DNA from: Oscillibacter sp.
GTDB taxonomy: Bacteria; Bacillota; Clostridia; Oscillospirales; Oscillospiraceae
Length of the DNA stretch: 64,000 nucleotides
Assembly (NCBI GenBank): GCA_022652815.1
Contig: JALCRR010000003.1
Location: forward strand, 1 to 64,000
Direction: 5' to 3'
Position 1 is the first letter of the stretch; each line of letters starts with the position of its first letter. This document shows positions 54,494 to 63,217 of the stretch, piece by piece. The translations under genes and the position numbers were made by a program. A model generated the notes under the pieces. That model was not told the origin of the DNA. It worked only from the letters and a program-made list of their open reading frames with translations, and did no database searches.

Positions 54494-55501
54494 ATGGAAA
54501 ATGAAGTGCAAAAGAAGAGAATTTTAAGCGGTATTCAGCCTTCCGGCGATCTGACCCTGGGATCTTACCTGGGTGCCATCAAAAACTGGGCGGCGCTGTC
54601 CAATGATTACGACTGCTATTACATGATGGCGGATATGCACACCATCACCGTCCGTCAGGTGCCAGCCGAGCTGCGCCGTCATACCATGACCCAGCTGGCG
54701 GCCTACATTGCCTGTGGCTTGAATCCGGAGAAGAACGTCCTGTTCATCCAGTCCCACGTTCCCGCCCATGCCCAGCTGGGCTGGGTGCTGGACTGCTACA
54801 CCATGTTTGGCGAGCTGACCCGCATGACCCAGTTTAAGGACAAGTCGGCCAAGAACGCCGACAACATCAACGCGGGCCTCTTTACCTATCCGTCCTTGAT
54901 GGCGGCTGATATTCTCCTCTATCAAGCGGATCTGGTGCCCGTGGGCGGCGACCAGAAGCAGCATGTGGAGATCTGCCGCGACATTGCCACCCGCTTCAAC
55001 GGCATTTACGGCGATGTGTTCAAGCTGCCCGATCCCTACATTCCCAAGGTGGGCGCCCGGGTCATGAGCCTCACCTCCCCGGAGAGCAAGATGTCCAAGT
55101 CCGACAAGGATCAGAACGGCTGCGTGTATATGCTGGAAAAGCCGGAGGACATTCTGCGCAAGTTCAAAAAGGCCGTGACCGATTCCGACGCCTGTGTGCG
55201 CTATGATCTGGCGGCAAAGCCCGGCGTTTCCAATCTGATGCAGATTTACTCCGTCACCACGGGGGAGAGCTTTGAGGAGATCGAGCGGGAATTCGCAGGC
55301 CGTGGCTACGGCGATTTCAAGGCCGCTGTGGGCGAGTCCGTGGTGGAGATGCTCCGCCCGATTCAGGAGGAGACGAACCGGATTCTCACGGACAAGGCCT
55401 ATCTGCAAAGCGTTTACCGCGCCGGAGCCGAACAGGCTGCCAAGGTCGCCTATAAGACGCTGAACAAGGTCTACAAAAAGATCGGTTTTGTCGAAAGATA
55501 A
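54494..55501 (+). CDS. trpS: Tryptophan-tRNA ligase
   Basis: 335 aa class I synthetase. SGIQPSGDLTLGSYLGAIKN carries the TrpRS form of the HIGH region, and SKMSKSDKD the KMSKS loop near residue 198. Start at 54494 follows TGAGGTG; an ATG four codons earlier overlaps that site. Followed closely by the wall-glycopolymer gene. Confidence 0.95.
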   Translation: MENEVQKKRILSGIQPSGDLTLGSYLGAIKNWAALSNDYDCYYMMADMHTITVRQVPAELRRHTMTQLAAYIACGLNPEKNVLFIQSHVPAHAQLGWVLDCYTMFGELTRMTQFKDKSAKNADNINAGLFTYPSLMAADILLYQADLVPVGGDQKQHVEICRDIATRFNGIYGDVFKLPDPYIPKVGARVMSLTSPESKMSKSDKDQNGCVYMLEKPEDILRKFKKAVTDSDACVRYDLAAKPGVSNLMQIYSVTTGESFEEIEREFAGRGYGDFKAAVGESVVEMLRPIQEETNRILTDKAYLQSVYRAGAEQAAKVAYKTLNKVYKKIGFVER

Positions 55502-55513
55502 AGGATGGGTGTC

Positions 55514-56698
55514 ATGCTTTTTGAAAATCAACTGATCGCAACCGTCATTCTCGCGCTGGTAATCGCACTGGTGTTGAGCTTTTTAATGACGCCTGTGGTC
55601 AAGACCTTTGCCTATAAAGTGGGCGCCATCGATGTGCCCAAGGACGCCCGGCGAATGCACCATGTGCCGATTCCCCGGTTGGGCGGACTGGCCATCTTCA
55701 TCGGCTTCATGGTCAGCATTCTGCTGTTCACCGATGTACGGGGCGATCATCAAATGCAGGGTATTCTGATGGGCGCCGTCATCATTGTGATTCTCGGCGT
55801 GGTGGACGACATTATGCCGCTGCCCGCCATGTTCAAGTTTATCGTGCAGATCGTGGCGGCACTGATTCCCACCATGCATGGCGTGGTGATCCACGTCATT
55901 TCCAACCCCAATCTGCTGTCGGACAATCCCTACTGGAACATGGGTTGGCTGTCCATTCCCGTGACGGTGATCTGGATTGTGGCTATTACCAACTCCGTGA
56001 ATTTGATCGACGGACTGGACGGCCTTGCAAACGGCGTGTCCGCCATCTCCGCCACCACGATGCTGGTCATCGCCCTTTTGGTGTCGGAAAGCCAGGTCGC
56101 CATTGTGATGGCGGCTTTGGTGGGTGCCTGCGTGGGCTTTATGCCCTACAACATGAACCCCGCCAAGATGTTCATGGGCGATACGGGCGCCACATTCCTG
56201 GGCTACATTTTGGCAACGATCTCCATTCAAGGCCTGTTCAAGTTTTATGCCATCATCTCCTTTGCCGTGCCGTTCTTGATTCTCGGCCTGCCTATTTTTG
56301 ACACGGCCTTCGCCTTCATCCGCCGCATTGCCCACGGGCAAAGCCCCATGCAGGCTGACCGCGGCCATGTCCATCATCGGCTGATCGACATGGGCTTGAG
56401 CCAGAAACAAGCTGTTGCTACGCTGTATGTCATTTCCGCCATCCTGGGCCTTTCCGCCGTGGTGCTGACCACCAGCGGCGAGCTGCGGGCGATGGTGTTC
56501 TTTATCGCGCTGTGCATTGTGGCGGCGGTAGCCGCCCGTGTGGTTTTCCCCAAGGAACTGAAAGAGGAACTCCACGAGGAGATGGACGAGATCAAAGATC
56601 ACGGCCATCACAAGGACGATGCGCAGGAAACGATATCTGACGATATATCGGAATCCTCCGAAGAGCCCAAAACACAGCAGAAGGACGGGGAGAACTGA
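55514..56698 (+). CDS. tagO: Undecaprenyl-phosphate GlcNAc-1-phosphate transferase (TagO/WecA family)
   Basis: 394-aa polytopic enzyme (about eleven membrane segments) that starts lipid-linked wall polymer synthesis by moving GlcNAc-1-phosphate to undecaprenyl phosphate. Family motifs: RRMHHVPIPRLGGLAI, GVVDD, NSVNLIDGLDGLANG, FMGDTGATFLGY and the HVHHRLI histidines (residues about 280). The tail after 355 is hydrophilic and His/Glu-rich. Start at 55514 has AAGG 9 bases upstream; an ATG at 55505 lies on that site. wecB follows with a 1-base gap. Confidence 0.93.
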   Translation: MLFENQLIATVILALVIALVLSFLMTPVVKTFAYKVGAIDVPKDARRMHHVPIPRLGGLAIFIGFMVSILLFTDVRGDHQMQGILMGAVIIVILGVVDDIMPLPAMFKFIVQIVAALIPTMHGVVIHVISNPNLLSDNPYWNMGWLSIPVTVIWIVAITNSVNLIDGLDGLANGVSAISATTMLVIALLVSESQVAIVMAALVGACVGFMPYNMNPAKMFMGDTGATFLGYILATISIQGLFKFYAIISFAVPFLILGLPIFDTAFAFIRRIAHGQSPMQADRGHVHHRLIDMGLSQKQAVATLYVISAILGLSAVVLTTSGELRAMVFFIALCIVAAVAARVVFPKELKEELHEEMDEIKDHGHHKDDAQETISDDISESSEEPKTQQKDGEN

Positions 56699-56699
56699 C

Positions 56700-57851
56700 A
56701 TGGAAAAACTGCGGATTATGAGCGTGTTCGGCACCCGACCCGAGGCCATCAAAATGGCGCCGCTGGTCAAGGAGCTGAAAAGCCGTCCTGAAATCGAGAG
56801 CCTTTGCTGCGTGACTGCGCAGCACCGCCAGATGCTGGACAGCGTGCTGGAAGTCTTTGATCTGAAGCCGGACTGGGATCTGGATATTATGACGCCCCGG
56901 CAGACGCTTTCCACCATTACCTCCAAGTGCCTGACCGGCATGGACGAGGCCATCGAACATCTGAAGCCGGATATGATTCTGGTGCACGGGGATACCTCCA
57001 CCACCTTTGCAGGAGCCTTGTCGGCCTTCTATCATCAGATTCCGGTTGGCCATGTGGAAGCAGGACTGAGAACGTATGACAAGTATTCTCCCTTTCCAGA
57101 GGAAATGAACCGCAAGCTGGTCTCTGCCATTGCGGATCTCTATTTCTGCCCCACGATCAACAACAAAAATAACCTTCTGAAAGAAGGCTATGACAAGGAT
57201 CTTTTCATCACCGGCAACACGGTGATCGACGCACTGAAAACCACGGTGCGGAAAGACTACCATTTTTCCACGGAGATTTTGAACGAGCTGCCCTACGACG
57301 AGAAGAAAATTTGCCTCGTCACTTGCCACCGGCGGGAAAATTACGGACAGCCCATGAAAAACATCATGAAAGCCCTCCGCCAGATCGCGGAGGAACACGC
57401 AGACACTGAGCTTGTCTACCCGGTGCATCTTTCTCCGGTGGTGCAGGAGGCGGCTCATGGAGAGCTGGACGGCCTTGCAAACGTCCATTTGATCGACCCG
57501 CTGCCGGCGGATGAAATGCACAATCTGATGGCCCGGTGCTATCTGGTGCTGACGGATTCCGGCGGATTGCAGGAGGAGGCGCCGGCGCTGGGCAAGCCCG
57601 TGCTGGTGCTGCGCCGGGAGACGGAGCGTCCGGAGGCCGTTGCCGCCGGAACCGTCAAGCTGGCGGGCGTGGAGCAGGCGGATATTGTGTCCATGGCCAA
57701 CGAGCTGCTCACAAATCCCGACGCCTACGCGGCGATGGCTCACGCGGTCAACCCGTACGGCGACGGCAACGCCTGCCGCCGGATTGCGGATGCGATTTTG
57801 TGGCATTTCGGAAGAACACAGGCTCGCCCGGAGGATTATCCCGGCGCATAA
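56700..57851 (+). CDS. wecB: UDP-N-acetylglucosamine 2-epimerase (non-hydrolysing)
   Basis: 383 aa. Converts UDP-GlcNAc to UDP-ManNAc for wall teichoic or related polymers. Landmarks: MSVFGTRPEAIKMAPLV, QHRQMLD, VHGDTSTTFAG, GHVEAGLRTYD, TCHRRENYGQPM and LTDSGGLQEEAP. Start at 56700 follows GGGGAGAA, one base after the tagO stop. Together with TagO it gives the first two steps of a ManNAc-containing polymer; the remaining genes are elsewhere. Confidence 0.95.
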   Translation: MEKLRIMSVFGTRPEAIKMAPLVKELKSRPEIESLCCVTAQHRQMLDSVLEVFDLKPDWDLDIMTPRQTLSTITSKCLTGMDEAIEHLKPDMILVHGDTSTTFAGALSAFYHQIPVGHVEAGLRTYDKYSPFPEEMNRKLVSAIADLYFCPTINNKNNLLKEGYDKDLFITGNTVIDALKTTVRKDYHFSTEILNELPYDEKKICLVTCHRRENYGQPMKNIMKALRQIAEEHADTELVYPVHLSPVVQEAAHGELDGLANVHLIDPLPADEMHNLMARCYLVLTDSGGLQEEAPALGKPVLVLRRETERPEAVAAGTVKLAGVEQADIVSMANELLTNPDAYAAMAHAVNPYGDGNACRRIADAILWHFGRTQARPEDYPGA

Positions 57852-57869
57852 GAAGAAGGGGGCGGCGGC

Positions 57870-58619
57870 ATGAAAAAACGGAAAGTCAGCGCTTCGACGG
57901 TCGGCTTTGTCGGCTTGATCGTGCTGATTGTGGGACTGCTGATGGCTGGCAGTCTGCGCCGCTCGTCCCACATTGTTTTGCCGGAAATGGATGAGGATTC
58001 CGCTGCGGCGGGAAGCTCTTCCCAGCAGACGGGAGACAGCATCAATCGGGTGGAGGTCACGCCCCAGACGGTGCAGGCGGCGATTGCGACGTTGAACCGA
58101 CCCGAGGAATATGCCCGTTCCATGACGATCGAGACGCTGTGGAGCGGTGGAAGCAGCTCCGCCCAGGCAAACGTCAAGGTAAACGGTGCGCTGACCCGCA
58201 CCGACTATACCGGGGCGGACGGGCGTATTCGCCATTCCATCACGAATGGGGAGAGTACCTGGATTTGGTACGGAACCTCTGCGGCGGTGTACAGCGCCAG
58301 CGCCGGGGATATCTCCGCCGACGAAGAGCAGCATATCCCCACCTATGAAGATGTGCTGGACCTCGACACGGAGCTGATTACTGCCGCAGATTACCGAACC
58401 TTTTCCGACCAGGACTGCATCTATGTTGAGACGACCCCGGATGCAAATGGCCTTGTGATGCACTACTGGGTCAGCGTTTCGTCCGGTCTGCTGATCGGAG
58501 CGGAAAAGCTGGACGGCAGCACGGCCATCTATCGGATGGCGGCACAGCCGGTTTTGGAGACGCTTCCGACCACGGCGGATTTTACGCTGCCGGACGGAAC
58601 GATTATAAAAGCAGCATAA
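57870..58619 (+). CDS. Anchored extracytoplasmic protein of unknown function
   Basis: 249 aa. One N-terminal membrane segment (VGFVGLIVLIVGLLMAGSL), then a Ser/Ala/Gln-rich linker and a beta-rich outer domain (residues about 60-249) with alternating hydrophobic strands such as RSMTIETLWSGGSSSAQANV and MHYWVSVSSGLLIGAEKLDG. Tentative resemblance to lipoprotein-carrier (LolA/LppX-like) folds is pattern-based only. It follows wecB by 18 bases and may act in envelope maintenance. GGGGGCGGCGGC-type site before the ATG. Confidence 0.65.
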   Translation: MKKRKVSASTVGFVGLIVLIVGLLMAGSLRRSSHIVLPEMDEDSAAAGSSSQQTGDSINRVEVTPQTVQAAIATLNRPEEYARSMTIETLWSGGSSSAQANVKVNGALTRTDYTGADGRIRHSITNGESTWIWYGTSAAVYSASAGDISADEEQHIPTYEDVLDLDTELITAADYRTFSDQDCIYVETTPDANGLVMHYWVSVSSGLLIGAEKLDGSTAIYRMAAQPVLETLPTTADFTLPDGTIIKAA

Positions 58620-58621
58620 TA

Positions 58622-58656
58622 AAGGCAGGAGATGCGTTGCATCTCCTGCTTTTTTA
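58622..58656 (+). terminator. Terminator of the trpS-to-57870 gene cluster
   Basis: AAGGCAGGAGATG-CGTTG-CATCTCCTGCTT followed by TTTT. Confidence 0.85.
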
Positions 58657-58669
58657 AGTAGGCTGGTAC

Positions 58670-59020
58670 TTACAAAATCAACAGCAGCCCCAGCGCAATC
58701 AGCAGCTCCTCGTCGGCGTCCTCTTCAAACAGGAGGAACAACAGCAACAGCAGCAGCAGATCGCCGGTGTCGATGTTGTCCAGATGGAACCGATCCAGAA
58801 GCTTGCGCAACGCATGGGTTACGGTGTCCGCACCGTGGGACGGTTCCCCAAACAGTGGAAACGGCGAAAACGGGGGAGGCGCATCGTCAGGCTGACGGGG
58901 TTCCTGCTCGGGCTGATTCTGCCGCGTTTCGGAGGCCGCACCGGGGTGCGTCCCGTCGGCGTCCTCCTCCACAACACGGGTGTAGGTGCCACGGTCATTG
59001 CGGATATAGCGGTTATACAC
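58670..59020 (-). CDS. Small protein with acidic, leucine-rich C-terminal helix, unknown function
   Basis: 116 aa. N-terminal half is polar and Pro/Glu-rich (MYNRYIRNDRGTYTRV, QPEQEPRQPDDAPPPF). The C-terminal 40 residues read HLDNIDTGDLLLLLLLFLLF then EEDADEELLIALGLLLIL: strongly hydrophobic helices split by a five-acid hinge. This could be a hairpin in the membrane or an aggregating tail. Last of three co-directional small genes; 3 bases after the second. Not assigned to a named family. Confidence 0.6.
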   Translation of the reverse strand: MYNRYIRNDRGTYTRVVEEDADGTHPGAASETRQNQPEQEPRQPDDAPPPFSPFPLFGEPSHGADTVTHALRKLLDRFHLDNIDTGDLLLLLLLFLLFEEDADEELLIALGLLLIL

Positions 59021-59023
59021 CCG

Positions 59024-59467
59024 TCATCCCTCGCTCTCGGATAAGAATTTTTTTCCCAGATGAATGAGCCGGGCAAGCTGCAAGGCTCGTTCCACCTTTT
59101 CCTGCCGTTCCGGCTTCAAGTAGGGGCGCAGCGCGTACATCAGCTGCCGGGCGCTGGAATTTTGGCTGCTGTTCAGCTCCTGCACCAGCGGTAGCAGGCG
59201 GGAGATCAGCTTCGGATCCAGTCCGCCGGTAAGGGAGGAGAGAAAATCCGCGCCGCCTGCCGCCGGGGCAGGCGGCGGCGTCCAGGCGGGCGGCGGATTG
59301 CCAGTTGGGGGCGGGGGTGTAGGGGGCTCCTGCGCTGCGGCATTGGGCGATGCGCCGGGTGCGCCGGACGCCGTTCCTCCGCCGAGGGACTGCGCCAGCT
59401 GCATGATCTGCGCCATGCTGTCCGGATTGTTCAGCAGCGCATTCAGCTTGTCATCAAACTCGCCCAT
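59024..59467 (-). CDS. Small Pro/Ala-rich linker protein, unknown function
   Basis: 147 aa. Residues 1-30 (MGEFDDKLNALLNNPDSMAQ, IMQLAQSLGG) form a short helix pair, residues 30-75 a Pro/Ala/Gly linker, and 80-147 a helical domain (DPKLISRLLPLVQELNSSQN, QLMYALRPYLKPERQEKVER). The NNPDSMAQIMQLAQ start resembles the core repeat of the gene before it (NNPAAIQSLFRTQDGQ), suggesting shared ancestry. Middle member of the three-gene set. Confidence 0.6.
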   Translation of the reverse strand: MGEFDDKLNALLNNPDSMAQIMQLAQSLGGGTASGAPGASPNAAAQEPPTPPPPTGNPPPAWTPPPAPAAGGADFLSSLTGGLDPKLISRLLPLVQELNSSQNSSARQLMYALRPYLKPERQEKVERALQLARLIHLGKKFLSESEG

Positions 59468-59484
59468 GCCTGCACCCGCCTTTC

Positions 59485-59742
59485 TCAGCGCTTGATATTT
59501 TTGCCGATTCGGTCGACCAGAGCTGCGCCGTCCGGACTCTGCATAATTCTGGAGACCATCTGGATCATTTCAGAAGGATCGCCCTTGGAGGCGTTTTTTG
59601 CCGCCCGCTGCAGGGTAGCGCCGTTGTCTCCTGCCGTCAGCATCCGCAGCAGATTTTGACCGTCCTGCGTGCGGAACAATGACTGGATGGCAGCCGGATT
59701 GTTCTTTATCCCCTCAATCAGCTGCTTGGTTTGATCGTCCAT
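59485..59742 (-). CDS. Small helical protein, unknown function
   Basis: 85 aa, starting MDDQTKQLIEGIKNNPAAIQ at 59742 with GAGGTGG upstream; a longer frame exists but lacks a site. The protein is a chain of short helices (SLFRTQDGQNLLRMLTAGDN, SEMIQMVSRIMQSPDGAALV). The repeated pattern NPA/SPDG followed by a helix is like the start of the next gene. First gene of the set; nth lies upstream on the same strand with its own terminator between. Confidence 0.6.
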   Translation of the reverse strand: MDDQTKQLIEGIKNNPAAIQSLFRTQDGQNLLRMLTAGDNGATLQRAAKNASKGDPSEMIQMVSRIMQSPDGAALVDRIGKNIKR

Positions 59743-59801
59743 GAGATTCCACCTCTTCCCGCAAGACAATTCTTGCTTCAATGCAGTATATGAGCGGGGC
59801 G

Positions 59802-59835
59802 CAAAAAAAGTGCCTGTGCGATTAGGCACAGGCAC
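59802..59835 (-). terminator. Terminator of nth
   Basis: Minus strand: GTGCCTGTGC-CTAATC-GCACAGGCAC followed by TTTTTTT, just after the nth stop codon. Confidence 0.88.
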
Positions 59836-59865
59836 GCAGGCTTTGAGAAAGCGCTTCAACCGGGC

Positions 59866-60513
59866 TCAAGAATTTTCCGAACCTTTTTGCGGGTTTGCGC
59901 ACAGCGCAAAGAGGGGACAGCCCTCGCATTTCGGAGAACGGGCGGTGCAGATGTCCCGGCCAAAGAGCACCATGCGGTGGCAGAAATCGGAGGATTCCTC
60001 CGGCGGGAGGACTTTGCGCAGCTGACGCTCCACCTGCGCGGGGTCTTTGCTGCCGTCTGTCAGTCCCAGCCGTCCTGTGATGCGGATGCAGTGGGTGTCG
60101 CAGACATACGCCGGCTGCTTGTAAATGTCGCCCAGAATCAGATTGGCGGTTTTCCGTCCCACACCGGGCAGACTCGTCAGCTCTTCCATGGTGCCGGGCA
60201 CCTTTCCGCCGAAGTCGGCGATCAGTTTCTGCGCACAGGCCACAATGTCCCGGGACTTTCCATTGAAAAAGCCGCAGGAATGGATGTACTCACCAACCTC
60301 TTTCGGGTCAGCCTCCGCAATACTTTCAAGTGTCGGGAAGCGGGCAAACAGCGCCGGCGTCACTTGATTCACCCGGGCGTCGGTACACTGGGCGGAAAGA
60401 CGCACGGAAATCAGCAGTTCATAATCCTTTTCATATTGCAAAGAGCAGATGGCCTGGGGATACAGCTCCTTTAACTGTTCGATGATCTTGCGAACATTGG
60501 CTTTTGTTTTCAT
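59866..60513 (-). CDS. nth: Endonuclease III
   Basis: 215-aa base-excision-repair glycosylase/AP lyase acting on oxidised pyrimidines. Helix-hairpin-helix LPGVGRKTANLILGD contains the catalytic Lys, VCDTHCIRITGRLGL the catalytic Asp, and the iron-sulfur cluster is held by C-x6-C-x2-C-x5-C ending CEGCPLFALC. Start at 60513 follows GAGGTG; a GTG at 60522 overlaps that site. Divergent from rarA. Confidence 0.95.
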   Translation of the reverse strand: MKTKANVRKIIEQLKELYPQAICSLQYEKDYELLISVRLSAQCTDARVNQVTPALFARFPTLESIAEADPKEVGEYIHSCGFFNGKSRDIVACAQKLIADFGGKVPGTMEELTSLPGVGRKTANLILGDIYKQPAYVCDTHCIRITGRLGLTDGSKDPAQVERQLRKVLPPEESSDFCHRMVLFGRDICTARSPKCEGCPLFALCANPQKGSENS

Positions 60514-60645
60514 CGGTTTCACCTCGGTTTTGAGATACTAACAGTATACCAGATGAAAACCGTAATTTCGAGTGAAAATACCATAGAATTATGAGAACAG
60601 ATGTGCTAAAATATTTCCGTGCATATTTGACAGGGAGGTGGAGCC

Positions 60646-61911
60646 ATGGATCGGCCACTGGCTGACGAAATCCGTCCGAAAACACTGGATGAGGTCGTGG
60701 GACAAAAGCACCTGCTGGCAAAGGGCGCGGTTCTGCGCCGCCTGATCGAATCCGGAGCCAACGTGAACATGGTGTTCTACGGCCCATCCGGCACGGGAAA
60801 GACCACGATTGCCAACATTATCGCCGAAAAGACACAAAAAACGTTGTATCGGCTGAACGCCACCACGGCATCGCTTCAAGATATCAAGGAGATTATCGCC
60901 GATGTGGGCACGCTGATGGCTCCCGGCGGGATTTTGCTGTATCTGGACGAGATTCAGTATTTTAATAAAAAGCAGCAGCAAAGCCTTCTGGAATTCATGG
61001 AGAACGGAAAGCTGACGCTGATTGCCTCCACCACGGAAAACCCGTATTTCTATGTTTACAGCGCGCTGCTTTCCCGCAGCACGATCTTTGAATTCAAGGC
61101 CGTTTCCCCGGAGGAAACGGAGATCGCCGTCCGGCGTGCGCTGGACATTGAGCGCCAGCGCGCGGCGTTTCCCCTTTCGTGGGAGGAGTGCGTACCCGGC
61201 GAGGTTGCCACCGCCTGCGGCGGCGATGTGCGCAAAGCCATCAACGCGGTGGAGCTTCTGTGTCAGGCGGCTGTGCCGAAAGACGGACAGATTATTCTGA
61301 CAAGTGATGATACTTTACAAGTATCGCAGCGCAGCGCTATGCGCTATGATCGGGACGGAGACGCCCATTACGACATTCTCTCGGCGCTGCAAAAATCCAT
61401 CCGCGGTTCTGACCCGGATGCGGCGGTGCATTATCTTGGTCGCCTTTTGGAGGCGGGGGATCTGCTGTCGCCGTGTCGGCGGCTGCTGGTCATTGCGGCA
61501 GAGGACATCGGCCTTGCCTATCCCCAGGCTATCGTGGTCACGAAGGCCTGCGTGGATGCGGCGGTGCAGCTGGGGCTGCCGGAGGCGCAGCTTCCGCTGG
61601 CGGAGGCAGCGATTTTGCTGGCAACGGCACCGAAATCCAACTCGGCACACGACGCGATCAACGCTGCCCGAGTGGATTTGAAGCGGGGAAAGTCCGGCGA
61701 CATTCCCCGCCAGCTGCAAAACGTCCACGCCGACACCACGGGCTTTGACAATCAGCAAAATTACAAATACCCCCACGCCTACCCCAATCACTGGGTCGAG
61801 CAGCAGTACCTGCCCGACCCGATCAAAGACGCGCATTATTACGACTACGGGCCCAACAAAACCGAGCAGGCGGCCAAACGCTACTGGGACGAGATCAAGG
61901 GTCAGAAGTGA
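60646..61911 (+). CDS. rarA: Replication-associated recombination protein A (RarA/MgsA AAA ATPase)
   Basis: 421 aa. Begins ADEIRPKTLDEVVGQKHLL; Walker A GPSGTGKTTIANI near residue 46, Walker B LYLDEIQYF (Asp-Glu), sensor 1 IASTTENPYF, and the C-terminal tetramerisation part (SNSAHDAINAARVD, YKYPHAYPNHWVEQQYLPD). RarA acts at stalled or collapsed replication forks. AGGGAGG precedes the ATG. Its 3' end overlaps the convergent S1-domain gene by 17 bases. Confidence 0.94.
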   Translation: MDRPLADEIRPKTLDEVVGQKHLLAKGAVLRRLIESGANVNMVFYGPSGTGKTTIANIIAEKTQKTLYRLNATTASLQDIKEIIADVGTLMAPGGILLYLDEIQYFNKKQQQSLLEFMENGKLTLIASTTENPYFYVYSALLSRSTIFEFKAVSPEETEIAVRRALDIERQRAAFPLSWEECVPGEVATACGGDVRKAINAVELLCQAAVPKDGQIILTSDDTLQVSQRSAMRYDRDGDAHYDILSALQKSIRGSDPDAAVHYLGRLLEAGDLLSPCRRLLVIAAEDIGLAYPQAIVVTKACVDAAVQLGLPEAQLPLAEAAILLATAPKSNSAHDAINAARVDLKRGKSGDIPRQLQNVHADTTGFDNQQNYKYPHAYPNHWVEQQYLPDPIKDAHYYDYGPNKTEQAAKRYWDEIKGQK

Positions 61912-62827
61912 AAATCGTTTCCACCGGCGGCTTTTCGTAGTTGGGGGGAGAGTACGTCCAGCGCTCCAGCTGACCGTCCGTGACAAAGTAGCGTAGCGCG
62001 GGCGTCTGCGCCTCCGGCGGCAGCGCTTCAATGATCTGAAGCTTGATCTTCATGCGCTCCGGGCGGATGCTCTTGATGTAGACGGACACCCGGTCACCCT
62101 CACGAATTTCCTCTTTCAGATCAGCCAGACCCGAGAGGTTCGGCGTCAGCTCCACGAAGCACCCGTAGTCCCGAATGGAGCGGACAATGCCGGGCACGGT
62201 TTCGCCGGGAGCGAAATAGCTGGCGTTTTCCATCCAGGTTCCCAGCAGCTCCTTGTGGGTCATGGTGAAGCGGGAATGCTCCCGGTCAACGGAGGACAGT
62301 GCGCAGAGAATTTTCTGCCCCACGTGCAGCCGCGCCGACGGATGGGGAATCCGGGCGACGGAAATGCTTTCAATCGGCAGCATGGCGATGATGCCGCAGC
62401 CAATATCCAAAAATGCCCCGAAGGGCTCCAGATGGGTGATGCACCCCGTCAAGACGGTGCCGGGCTGTAAGTGTGCGAATAGCCAATCCCGCGCCTGCTC
62501 CTGCACCGCTTTGCGAGAAAGGAAAATCTTTGGCGCGCCCTTTTCGTCCGACTGAATATCCGTGATGATGAAACAGACCGGTTTTCCCACGCGGGACAAA
62601 AGGGCAATGTCCCGCTCCGCACCGCTGATCCACGGGGCGACGGCTTCCGAACGGGGAAGAAGCCCTTCGTAACTGCCCAGCGCTACATGGAGCGTGTGAT
62701 CTGCTCCGCAGCGCAGGACGGAGCCTTCCAGAACGGTTTTCGCTTCCATGGCGCTGCGCAGAGAAGCCAGCGTCATTGGCGTCCGGGGGCGCAGACCCTC
62801 CGGCAGGTAAATTCTGTTTTCCGGCAT
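61895..62827 (-). CDS. S1-domain RNA-binding protein
   Basis: 310 aa with two clear S1 folds and one weak N-terminal one: LQPGTVLTGCITHLEPFGAF with LDIGCGIIAML, and APGETVPGIVRSIRDYGCFV with ELTPNLSGLAD. The N-terminal 90 residues resemble the start of clostridial S1-like proteins. It is a short relative of ribosomal protein bS1, typical of Firmicutes that lack a full-length S1. Start at 62827 follows AAGGATG; an ATG at 62836 is too close to the site. Tail-to-tail overlap with rarA. Confidence 0.85.
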   Translation of the reverse strand: MPENRIYLPEGLRPRTPMTLASLRSAMEAKTVLEGSVLRCGADHTLHVALGSYEGLLPRSEAVAPWISGAERDIALLSRVGKPVCFIITDIQSDEKGAPKIFLSRKAVQEQARDWLFAHLQPGTVLTGCITHLEPFGAFLDIGCGIIAMLPIESISVARIPHPSARLHVGQKILCALSSVDREHSRFTMTHKELLGTWMENASYFAPGETVPGIVRSIRDYGCFVELTPNLSGLADLKEEIREGDRVSVYIKSIRPERMKIKLQIIEALPPEAQTPALRYFVTDGQLERWTYSPPNYEKPPVETIFTSDP

Positions 62828-62919
62828 AGTGATCATCCTTACTGCCGCTTTGCGGCTTTATGTTGACACATCACTATCTTATGCGCCGATCTCCGGCGCC
62901 TTGACAGGAGGAATGATGA

Positions 62920-63114
62920 ATGGATTTGCATTTGCATGACCGCGTGGAGCTGAAAAAACAGCATCCCTGCGGTTCTACGACTTGGGAAGTGCTCCGGGTC
63001 GGCATGGACATCAAGCTCAAATGCCTTGGCTGCGGCCACGAATTGATGCTGCCGCGGAGCCGGGCTGAAAAGAGTATTCGCAGAATTCTGACAGAGGAGG
63101 GAAAACATGAATAA
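62920..63114 (+). CDS. DUF951-family zinc-ribbon-like protein
   Basis: 64 aa. HPCGSTTWEVLRVGMDIKLK followed by CLGCGHELML is the DUF951 signature; the cysteines (HPC, CLGC) and histidines could hold zinc. AGGAGGA precedes the ATG. Function unknown. A 30-codon membrane peptide gene overlaps its end. Confidence 0.9.
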   Translation: MDLHLHDRVELKKQHPCGSTTWEVLRVGMDIKLKCLGCGHELMLPRSRAEKSIRRILTEEGKHE

Positions 63115-63199
63115 AAAAACACGTATGGTGGCCTTGGCACTGGTGGTCGTAATGGTGATCGCGTTGCTGGCCTCTGTCGTTTTGCCGTACATCTCATAA
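63107..63199 (+). CDS. 30-residue single-pass membrane protein
   Basis: ATG at 63107, with GAGGAGGG 6 bases upstream, overlaps the end of the DUF951 gene by 8 bases in another frame. The product MNKKTRMVALALVVVMVIAL then LASVVLPYIS has a basic N-terminus and one membrane helix. Size and layout recall Prli42-type stressosome membrane anchors, but this is only a resemblance. The strong ribosome site and coupling to DUF951 argue that it is real, although it is too short for most gene finders. Confidence 0.6.
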   Translation: MNKKTRMVALALVVVMVIALLASVVLPYIS

Positions 63200-63217
63200 T
63201 AGAAAAAGCAGATACCG

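Noticed and set aside
56592..58463. Open frame of 623 codons opposite wecB and the next gene
   Set aside because: Arg/His-rich shadow of conserved coding sequence.
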